Below, one piece after another: positions 55,550-64,000 of a DNA stretch of 64,000 nucleotides (position 1 is its first letter; every line of letters begins with the position of its first letter). The position numbers and the translations under genes were made by a program. This DNA is from Triticum aestivum (taxonomy: Eukaryota > Streptophyta > Magnoliopsida > Poales > Poaceae): NCBI RefSeq assembly GCF_018294505.1, contig NC_057811.1:27929249-27993248 (forward strand), given 5' to 3'. The notes under the pieces are model-generated. The model was not told where the DNA came from, did no database searches, and worked only from the letters and a program-made list of their open reading frames with translations.

Positions 55550-56624
55550 AGTGGCTGGCGGTTCACCGAGCAATGCTCCACCCTTGAGACTTTGAAAGAT
55601 TTTTGTAATAGAATAGGTACAACAATTTATCTCTGCCGTGCCATCGTGCACGTAATGAATGCTGAAACCCCTTGAAGCTATTCTTTTGGTGTTCCTTCGG
55701 GTTATAATTATCCCTTTGTCCTTCTCCACCTTAAAAAGTACCTTCAAATATCTACATAGAAAGGTAAATCACAAGTCTCGAGGCGGCTTACCACCCTGAG
55801 AATCAGGTGTTTAAAATGTATAACCCAGCAAACGAACCCAAAAATACTGGTCGTTAACTATACTCTGATCATAGCCGTGATAACACACTTAACGGCCTGT
55901 AACATACTTCCGGTTTAAATAACCCGGATAGCTTGGTTGGCACCTTAACTCGAATTTACCCGTCTTGATGACATCGCTGATGTTCAACTAACAAGATAAA
56001 CCAAAATTAAGCCGGCAAGTGAAACCCGGCAGTACATACTTAGACATGATCAGAGTAGACTTATGATAAAATATAAAAACTTAGGGGCTTCCGGTTCGAA
56101 TACGACCAGAAACCCAGTCCAAAGGGGTCAAGCTCAGATTCGGATGCGATCATATAGCCCCCAGTGGGTGTGGCGATGCCAATCAAGAGGGTATCGACAG
56201 CTGTGTTCTCTTTGGTTCGAATACGACCCATGTTTGAACAGGAAGCCCCCAAGTGATTCTGAAAATTGTTTAACGACGCTGATTCGAATACGATCCACGT
56301 CGGTTCTCAGAGGGGTTGCACTGTGATTCAAATATGACCAAAGGCCACCTCCCAATGAGCTCGGCACTTTGCCAATCAAATGGGTATCGACAGCTATGTT
56401 CTCTTTGGTTCGAATACGACCCATGTTTGAACAGGAAGCCCCCAAGTGACCTTACTGCTTACGGCTAGACTCGAATATGATCATAAGCCGGATCCTCCTT
56501 TCAAATTAGCATGTAAAAAATGACACACATAATTGAAGGAGAAAAAGGACAGAGGTCCTGCTTTATTGCTTATCATAATATATACATGGCTGAGATAAGT
56601 ATGTACACCACAAGAGCGGGTAGC
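55550..56624. repeat. Spacer with repeated TTCGAATACGA motif and a tandem duplication
   Basis: Lies between the 3' ends of the converging antisense and pol genes. GGTTCGAATACGACC-like words occur near 56093, 56214, 56281, 56324 (TTCAAATATGACC), 56406 and 56468 (CTCGAATATGATC). A block beginning GCCAATCAAGAGGGTATCGA (56178) recurs at 56371, 193 bp later, and both copies end GAAGCCCCCAAGTGA. Poly(A) or regulatory roles for these are inference. Confidence 0.65.
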
Positions 56625-59600
56625 TCAAGTGTAGTAAGGCCGAAGCTGAGCTATGTTCCATGGCCGACGGGTCTCTTCCTCAGACTTACGTGAACCTTTA
56701 TGCTCCCGAATGTCAATGAGGTAATACGACCCGTTGTGCAAGTTCTTACTGACCACAAAGGGCCCTTCCCAAGGTGGGGATAACTTGTGTGCATCTGTTT
56801 GATCCTGGATGAGCTGGAGCACAAGGTCGCCTTCCTGGAAGACCGGGGACTTGACCCGGCGGCTATGATAACGGCGCAGGTCCTGTTGGTAAATCGCTGA
56901 ACGGGCTGCTGCCACATCACGCTGTTCGTCCAACAAGTCCAGAGCATCTTGGCGCGCCTGTTCATTATCCGTCTCAACATAAGCCGCCACACGAGGTGAA
57001 TCGTGACGGATGTCGCTGGGGAGGACTGCTTCTGCTCCATAAACCATGAAGAAAGGTGTGAAGCCTGTAGACCTGTTAGGAGTAGTGTTGATGCTCCATA
57101 AGACGGAGGGCAACTCCTCCACCCAACAACCCGGCGTCCGTTGCAAAGGGACCAAAAGCCGGGGTTTGATGCCCTTCAGAATCTCCTGGTTAGCTCTCTC
57201 AGCTTGACCATTGGATTGGGGATGAGCCACTGAGGAAACATCAAGTCGGATATGCTCTTGTTGACAAAACTCTTCCATAGCGCCCTTGGATAGATTGGTG
57301 CCATTGTCAGTAATGATGCTGTGCGGAAAGCCGAAGCGGAAAATCACCTTTTTCATAAATTGAACCGCCGTGGCTGCATCGCACTTGCTAACTGGCTCAG
57401 CCTCCACCCACTTTGTGAATTTGTCAACCGCCACCAAGAGGTGGGTCTTCTTATCCTTGGACCGTTTAAAAGGCCCAACCATATCAAGCCCCCAGACCGC
57501 AAAGGGCCAAGTGATTGGGATCATCCTCAACTCCTGAGCCGGCACATGAGCCCGTCGTGAGAACCTTTGGCAGCCATCACATTTACTGACCAAGTCCTCT
57601 GCATCAGCGTGAGCCGTCAGCCAATAAAAACCATGACGGAAAGCCTTGGCCACAAGAGATTTTGAACCGGCATGATGGCCACAATCCCCTTCATGGATCT
57701 CGCGCAAGATCTCTTGACCTTCCTCAGAGGAAACACAACGCTGAAACGCCCCTGAAACACTGCGATGATGCAACTCGCCGTTAATAACAATCATTGACTT
57801 GGCCCGCCGGGTTATTTGCCTGGCCAAAGTTTCATCTTCAGCCAACTCTCCCCGGGTTATATAAGTCAGATATGGCATTGTCCAGTCTGGTATGATGTGA
57901 AGAGCCGCCACTAGCCGTGCCTCCGGGTCAGGGATAGCCAAATCCTCCTCTGTAGGCAACTTAACCGAAGGGTTATACAGGACATCCAGGAAAGTGTTCG
58001 GCGGCACCGGCTTGCGCTGAGAGCCTAGCCGGCTTAAAGCATCAGCCGCCTCGTTCTTCCTGCAATCAATGTGCTCCACTTGATATCCCTGAAAGTGCCC
58101 AGCAATGGCATCAACCTCGCGGCGATAAGCCGCCATGAGAGGATCCTTAGAATCCCAGGTGCCTGATACTTGTTGAGCCACCAAATCTGAGTCCCCGAAG
58201 CACCTTACCCGGCTTAAGCTCATCTCCTTGGCCACTCGAAGACCGTGGAGTAAAGCCTCGTATTCAGCCGCATTGTTAGTGCAAGGAAACATCAATTGTA
58301 GCACATACTGGAACTTGTCACCCCTAGGGGAAGCCAATACAACGCCAGCCCCCGAGCCCTCCAACTGCCTGGACCCGTCAAAGTGAATAGTCCAATACGT
58401 ATTATCCGGCTTCTGCTCGCGCACTTGTGACTCTGTCCAATCGTTGATGAAGTCCACCAAAGCCTGAGATTTAACAGCAGTGCGTGGCACATATTTGAGG
58501 CCATGAGGTCCAAGTTCTATAGCCCACTTAGCAATTCTCCCTGTAGCCTCTCTGTTCTGGATAATATCCCCAAGAGGGGCATAACTGACCACAGTGACGG
58601 GATGACCCTGAAAATAATGTTTGATTTTCCGGCTTGCCATGAACACACCATATACGAGCTTCTGCCAATGCGGGTACCGCTGCTTGGACTCAATAAGCAC
58701 CTCACTGACATAATAAACCGGCCGCTGAACCAGATGCTCCTTACCCGTCTCCTTACGCTCCACCACAATAGCCACACTGACGGCTCGTGTGTTTGCCGCC
58801 ACATACAGTAGCAGGGGCTCCTTATCAACCGGAGCAGCAAGGACGGGGGGCTCTGCCAGTTGCTTTTTCAAATCCTCAAAGGCGGTATTAGCTGCATCAT
58901 TCCAGACAAAGTTATCAGTTTTCTTCATCAACTGATATAAGGGCATAGCCTTCTCACCCAAACGGCTTATGAACCGGCTTAAAGCAGCGATGCGACCCGC
59001 CAAGCGCTGAACGTCATTTATACACGCCGGCTTAGCCAGGGAGGTGATGGCCTTGATCTTCTCCGGGTTAGCCTCAATGCCTCTGTCAGAAACCAAGAAA
59101 CCCAAGAGCTTGCCTGCAGGAACACCAAAGACACACTTGGCCGGGTTTAGCATCATCTTATAGACCCGGAGATTATCAAAGGTTTCTCTTAAATCATCTA
59201 TCAGGGTTTCCTCTTTGATGGATTTAACCACAATATCGTCCACATATGCATGAACATTGCGCCCGATCTGTTTATGAAGACAATTCTGTACACAACGCTG
59301 GTAAGTCGCCTGTGCACACTTGAGTCCAAAGGGCATAGACACATAACAGAAGGCTCCAAAGGGAGTGATGAACGCCGTCTTCTCCTGGTCCTTAACTGCC
59401 ATCTTAATCTGATGATATCCGGAATAAGCATCCAAGAAACTTAAGCGTGCACAGCCTGCCGTAGCATCAATGATTTGATCAATACGGGGGAGAGCAAAAG
59501 GATCAGCCGGGCACGCCTTGTTCAAGTCCGTGTAGTCCACACACATTCGCCAGGTGCCATTCTTCTTGAGTACGAGCACCGGGTTAGCCAACCACTCTGG

Positions 59601-62600
59601 GTGAAAAACCTCAACAATGAACCCGGCCGCCAAGAGCCGCGCCACTTCTTCACCAATAGCCTTTCGCCTCTCTTCATTAAACCGCCGAAGGAACTGTCTG
59701 ACCGGCTTAAATTTCGGATCAACATTGAGAGTGTGCTCAGCGAGTTCTCTAGGTACACCTGGCATGTCAGAAGGTTTCCACGCGAAGATGTCCCTATTCT
59801 CACGGATGAACTCGATGAGCGCGCCTTCCTATTTTGGATCCAGATTGGCACTGATGCTAAACTGCTGAGATGAGTCTCCTGGAACAAAGTCAACAAGCTT
59901 AGTTTCACCAGCCGATTTAAATTTCATCGCCGGCTCAGCCTCCGTAGTTGGCTTCTTCAGAGAGGTCATGTCTGTCGGGTCGACATTGTCTTTATAAAAC
60001 TTTAACTCTTCTGTAGCACAAACAGACTCTGCATAAGCTGCATCGCCTTCCTCACACTCCAGAGCCACCTTCCGGCTGCCGTGAACCGTAATGGTTCCAT
60101 TGGGACCCGGCATCTTGAGCTGTAAGTACATATAACACGGTCGTGCCATGAACTTGGCGTAAGCCGGCCGTCCAAATATAGCATGGTATGGACTTCTTAT
60201 TTTAACCACCTCGAAGGTCAACTTCTCCACTCTGTAATTATTGTCATCACCGAAAGCCACTTCCAATTCGATCTTGCCAACTGGGTAAGCCGACTTACCA
60301 GGCACTACCCCATGGAAGATAGTGTTTGACTGGCTGAGGTTCTTATCAACTAACCCCATACGGCGAAAAGTCTCATAATAAAGGATGTTAATGCTACTGC
60401 CTCCATCCATGAGTACTTTCGTGAACTTATATCCTCCCACCTGAGGAGCTACCACCAAGGCCAGGTGGCCCGGGTTATCCACCCGAGGAGGATGATCCTC
60501 CCTACTCCATACTATGGGCTGCTCAGACCATCATAAGTAGCGTGGGACTGCCGGCTCAACAGCATTCACAGCCCTTTTGTGAATCTTTTGATCTCGCTTG
60601 CACAGACTAGTGGTAAATACATGATATTGTCCACCGCTTAGCTGCTTTGGATTGGTCTGGTAACCCCCCCGCTGCTGCTGGTGACCCTGGCCGGACTGCT
60701 GATTAAAGCCCCCTTGACCGTTCTGAGGACCGGAATTGGAGCCGCCCCCAGGGCCATGAAAGCCGCCGGCGCCTGAGCCGCCACCCGGACCATTGTAGTT
60801 TTTAAAGGCCTTCATGATAGCACAATCCTTCCACAGATGAGTTGCTGGCTTCTCTCTAGAGCCGTGCCTCGGACAAGGTTCGTTCAACAGCTGCTCCAGA
60901 GAAGGTCCTGACCCGCCGCCTCGGGGAGGGGGCCTCCCCTTGCGTCGCTGGTTATTACCTTGAGAGTTGGTGTTGGCTACAAATTCCAGGCTGCCATCGG
61001 CCTTATGCTTGCCTCCTCCTTGGTTCCCCGGGTTAAACTGGGGACCCTTGCCGTTGCCGTTCTTCTTTCCCTTCCCTGCCCTTTCATCGTCTGAAGGGGG
61101 ATCCTTGGTACCATCGGAATCGGCGTACTTGACAAGACCCGCCATTAGGGTACCCATATCGGTGCAGTCGCGCTTGAGCCGCCCAAGCTTCATCTTAAGG
61201 GGCACAAAGCGACAGTTCTGTTCCAACATTAAGACTGCAGAGCCGGCATCCATCTTATCTGATGAATGTATGATTTCCTTGACCCGGCGAACCCAATGGG
61301 TCGTGGACTCACCCTCCTGCTGCTTACAGTTAGTCAAATCCACAATTGACATAGACTGCCTGCAGGTATCTTTGAAGTTTTGGATGAACCGGGCTTTCAG
61401 CTCCGCCCAAGACCCAATGGAATTCGGTGGTAGCCCTTTCAACCAAGTACGGGCAGTCCCATCCAGCATCATGGTGAAGTACTTAGCCATGGCCGCCTCA
61501 CTGACCTCCAGGAGCTCCATGGCCATCTCGTAACTCTCGACCCAGGCTGCGGGCTGTAAGTCTGCTGTGTAGTTAGGCACCTTCCTAGGGCCTTTGAAGT
61601 CCTTGGGTAGACGTTCATTACGAATAGCTGGCACCAAACAAGGGACACCCCCAGTCCTGGTAGGGATACCCACATCAACAGAAGTCGTCGGATAGGCCGG
61701 GGGGGTCTGGTAAGCCGTCAATTGAGGCACCTGCTCCGCCTCCTGGCGTGCCTTGTCCTGGTCTGCTGCGTAGAAGGCTCCGTTATGCGCCGGGCCATGG
61801 CCAGGGGGCGGGTCATGGCGCCGGACATTACTTGAGCCGGTTGCTGAGACCATGTGTCGGCTGTAACTCGGGCTCTGACCCGGACGAGGGGTCGAGTGGA
61901 TCCTATCCCGGCTGTAGGAGTACGCTTCTTGCTGTGTCAGCGCCGTCTGTAGGAGTTCCCTGACCCGGCGGGTTTCGATGGCCGCCGGAGAGTCGCCGTC
62001 AACGGGGAGAGCCGCCAATCGTGCTGCCGCAGCTACCATGTTCTCCAGCGGGTTATCATAATGCCCCGGGGGTATTGGCACATACTGAGGCGGGGCAGGA
62101 GGCACCTGGCGAGGCCCCATCAACCGTGGCTGAACAAGGGGTACAGACCCGGGCGTGATGACCCCTGGCGGGTTGCTAGACCCTGCACCCGGCGTGTTGA
62201 AGAGATTGCGTGGATCGTAGACCGGCGGGAGTCGAGACTGGGCCTTCTGATGCCTCCTCCTCATGACTACGTTGGCCGCGTTCTGATCCATCGTGAGCTG
62301 GAAGGACTGCGCCTGAATTAGCTGAGCCTGATCCCTTCCGCTGCAAGATCCTCTTTAGCCTTTATCAGATCTAACTTTAACTGCGCCACCTCTGCATCAT
62401 GCTGGGCTTGGTCCGCCGGGTCGACCGCGGCGGTTAGCAGGGCCGTCAGCTTGTCCGTGAGATCCATCAGTACCTGAGCCGGGGAAGGCACCGGGTTTCC
62501 CGATCCGGCAGCGGGGTTCTGAACAGGCTGCGCACCGGCCATAAAAACTCCAACCTGACTTGGCGGCTCAAAAGGGTCCGGAATACTGTCGCCGTCGGAA

Positions 62601-63100
62601 CAGCCCATGAACCTGCCATCTTGAAGTTGGTACAACGAGTTTGATTCATCAGTGGCCGACTCGCCGTCAGAGCCGGCGGCCGCCTCATCACCAGACCCGG
62701 ATAGATCAGAGGGCCCTCCATGGATGCATCCCACAAAAGCGCGCCTTAAGGCAGGCCGGGCCCGGGCGGGTTGTGCGCGCTAAGCCGTTTCGACGAGGTC
62801 GGCGCAGAGGTCCGGCTCGGGGCCCGGCTCACCAATCTTGCCGATGAAGACATGAATTCCGCCAAAGGGGACCCGGTACCCGTACTCAATTGAGCCGGCG
62901 TCGGGGCCCCAGCCTTCGTCGTCGATGTACAGCTTGCCGCGATGACTCTTGGTCATCCGGCCCACAGCGTATCCCTTGAGCCCTTCGAGGCTGCCCTTCA
63001 AGAACTCAAATCCACCGTGCGGCAGCCCCACGGTGGGCGCCAACTGTCGTGGAATTGTCACGGCAGATGTCCTCGAGCTAGGACTTAGTCGTGGAGCCAT
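56625..63100 (-). pseudogene. gag-pro-pol of the Tat-type Gypsy element, four breaks
   Basis: gag: PHGGFEFLKGSLEGLKGYAV reads through the PBS region; the main part (62291-60531) ends with a zinc-knuckle-like CPRHG...THLWKDC. Protease has LMDGGSSINILY (DGGS at the active site, usual in this lineage). RT has YVDDIVV (about 59250) and SMPFGLKCA. An RNase H follows, then a second RNase H-like domain (IHFDGSRQLEGSGAGVVL, NNAAEYEAL). Integrase has CDGCQRF, WGLDMVGPF, ITDNGTNL and NGQAERANQE, and the frame ends at 56625. Breaks: TAG at 62782-62780, a one-base frameshift near 62335, TGA at 60533-60531 (L-stop-WSEQP) and TAG at 59831-59829 (DPK-stop-EGAL). The last two look like single C-to-T changes. 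From 62291 to 56625 all pieces are in one frame. Confidence 0.9.
63026..63042 (-). promoter_or_regulatory. Primer-binding site of the Tat-type Gypsy element
   Basis: Read on the - strand: TGGCGCCCACCGTGGGG, two bases inside the 5' LTR, a form common in plant Gypsy elements. Confidence 0.75.
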
Positions 63101-63563
63101 CGCAGCTAGGAAGCTTTGAAGGGGTTATGCGGGACAAGGAACACGAGGGTTTATACTGGTTCGGCCCCTTACGGTGAAGGTAAAAGCCTACGTCCAGTTT
63201 GAGGTGTTATTGACTAGGGTTACGATCGCCAGGGAGCTAAACAGCTATGCCCGGCTCTCGAGGAGATTGTTGTTTTTCCCTAAACCGCTGCCGGGTCCTC
63301 CCTTTATATAGGGAGGCTGACGCCCAGCAGCCCTTAGAGTCCCGGCCGGCTCATAAGAGCGTCCGGCTCGGACTCTAAACAATACTTGCCTTACACTACA
63401 AGTCTACTATAACAATGATTGTAACTACAGGCTTTAAGCCATATCCGGGTCTCAGCCCATCTCTGGCCCATTATCTTGAAACTTGGCTCCGGGCTTCTGG
63501 TATCGACCCTACGAATAACCCGGCCCCTCCTGGCGGGTGACTCTAAGGTCTATATCCTCAACA
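63045..63563 (-). repeat. 5' LTR of the Tat-type Gypsy element (519 bp)
   Basis: Same length as the 3' LTR and three differences by eye, all A/G transitions. Its own promoter is likely the TATATAAAGG box (reverse of 63301-63310). Followed by the second ACCTT and the interrupted CACTA exon. Confidence 0.92.
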
Positions 63564-63825
63564 ACCTTCAAGGTTCAGAAAAGAAGAGACTACATCCTCT
63601 TCTTGCTCATATTCTGAGCCCGGCACATAAGGAATCTCGTTGTTGATGATGCCCATTAGATAACGTTCAGCCTCCGGATCCCTAAGTGGCTCGGCTCTAT
63701 CGTCCGCCATATTTCACTCCTGCATGTAGTAAAAATTCTTGAAGTATAAAGGAATTAAAAAATAAGATTAAGGGGACATACAGGAGGAGGAATTAAAAAA
63801 TAAGATTATTGAGCACTGCCAAGTA

Positions 63826-64000
63826 TTTTGTTTTGTTTTCTTTGTTTTTCTTTTTGGTTTTCATTTGGTTCTTTCTTCTTCCTTTTTTCTTCTTTTTTTC
63901 TTCTTCTTCCTTTCTTCTTCCTCTTTCTTCTTTCTTTCTTCTTCTTCCTTTTTCTTTCTTCTTTCTTTCTTCTTCTTCCTTTCTTCTTCCTTTCTTCTTC
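63826..64000. repeat. Polypyrimidine microsatellite at the window edge
   Basis: TTC/TTTC/TTCC units run to the end of the window, almost purely T and C from about 63850. On the - strand it is a GAA-type purine tract upstream of the CACTA gene start at 63710. Confidence 0.9.

Larger units (their letters stand above)
50580..63563 (-). mobile_element. Complete young Tat-lineage Gypsy element with an antisense gene
   Basis: 12,984 bp, flanked by ACCTT (50575-50579 and 63564-63568). LTRs are 519 bp each and differ at three sites (50673/63138, 50795/63260, 50857/63322). On the - strand: 5' LTR, PBS, gag, protease, RT, two RNase H-like parts, integrase, spacer, then a gene in the opposite direction, polypurine tract and 3' LTR. 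The extra RNase H-like domain and the antisense gene near the 3' LTR are marks of the Tat lineage (Grande/RIRE2/Retand relatives, from memory). Confidence 0.93.
46964..63710 (-). pseudogene. CACTA accessory gene: plant transposase domain plus Ulp1-like C48 peptidase, split by an insertion
   Basis: Starts MADDRAEPLRDPEAERYLMG at 63710. Exon 1 is 63710-63564 joined to 50574-50464, with the Gypsy element between; exons 50372-47901, 47786-47613, 47512-47402 and 47291-46964 follow, with consistent GT/AG borders and phases in the last four. The long exon has an En/Spm-type transposase part (WRKLMEHFILPPEY, then WPEFVRQKQSEH), MGPGGYRLSEPRWQKMEEDL, and a poly-Gly run coded by GGT repeats (48841-48895). 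The last three exons form a Ulp1-like cysteine peptidase with His in FHWILL, Asp in MDSMDSD, Gln in KQPPGT and Cys in LCGYYV, so the triad is intact. Damage besides the insertion: one lost A in an A6 run at 49852-49857, which breaks the frame before KNKDNASKKK. Confidence 0.85.
46534..64000 (-). mobile_element. CACTA (Caspar-like) DNA transposon, continues past the right edge
   Basis: The low-coordinate end has TTTAGTCCCGGTT/AACCGGGACTAAA hairpins typical of Caspar-type subterminal regions. A multi-exon gene with plant-transposase and Ulp1-like parts runs on the - strand from 63710 to 46964. A Gypsy element (50580-63563) is inserted in its first exon. The main CACTA transposase (TNP2 type) is not in the window and, by the usual gene order, would lie to the right. 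Confidence 0.8.

Noticed and set aside
60531..60533. Programmed stop-codon readthrough between gag and protease
   Set aside because: The TGA is simply explained as a CGA-to-TGA change in a single long frame, and a second similar stop lies at 59829-59831; no readthrough structure was seen.
1..64000. Bacterial-type features (ribosome-binding sites, operons, rho-independent terminators, att sites)
   Set aside because: Introns, plant transposon classes and TATA-type promoters show plant nuclear DNA, so such signals would be meaningless here.

Overview
This is a window of large, repeat-packed grass chromosome. The transposon types point to the Triticeae (wheat, barley or a close relative): Athila-like Gypsy LTRs beginning TGATACGTCTCC, Stowaway MITEs with CTCCCTCCGT ends, Tourist MITEs, a Caspar-type CACTA element with TTTAGTCCCGG hairpins, and a Tat-lineage Gypsy element. 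That placement rests on recognition from memory. Almost everything is nested mobile DNA. I see no complete ordinary host gene, only an mTERF relic near 44 kb.

Layout. (1) 1-23.9 kb is a nest inside one broken Copia element on the + strand. Two non-autonomous Athila-like Gypsy elements on the - strand (A, 3403-8290; B, 12710-19996) sit in it. Another Gypsy 3' end (1-3402) abuts or is inserted in A. Between A and B a unit of about 2.0 kb (412 bp of Copia gag plus one Gypsy LTR) is tandemly repeated. The extra LTRs are mosaics, as unequal crossing-over between the LTRs of A and B would produce. (2) 23.95-32.8 kb is non-coding. Two clear direct copies of a 1.55-1.6 kb unit flank more diverged relatives, with Tourist, Stowaway and LINE-like pieces between them. 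(3) 32824-40828 is a complete Mutator-like element (MULE) with about 89-bp terminal inverted repeats and a 9-bp target duplication. It carries a broken MuDR transposase, a small intact-looking ORF with its own TATA box, and a broken GRF-zinc-finger/transmembrane gene entering from the other end. (4) 40.8-46.2 kb is lower in recognisable repeats and holds the mTERF relic and several MITEs, ending at a 326-bp assembly gap. (5) From 46.5 kb to the end is a CACTA element on the - strand. Its accessory gene (plant transposase domain plus Ulp1-like C48 peptidase) is split by a young 12,984-bp Gypsy element (50580-63563, target duplication ACCTT).

The most interesting object is inside that young Gypsy element. 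A gene lies antisense to gag-pol, between pol and the 3' LTR. It has its own TATA box, a likely 5'UTR intron and eight coding exons whose phases all join to give an uninterrupted 891-residue protein. The gag-pol frame of the same element is broken at four places. The element's two LTRs differ at only three positions by eye.

Limits: all coordinates, splice sites and identities were read by eye. Family names for repeats are from memory. No database or alignment tool was used.
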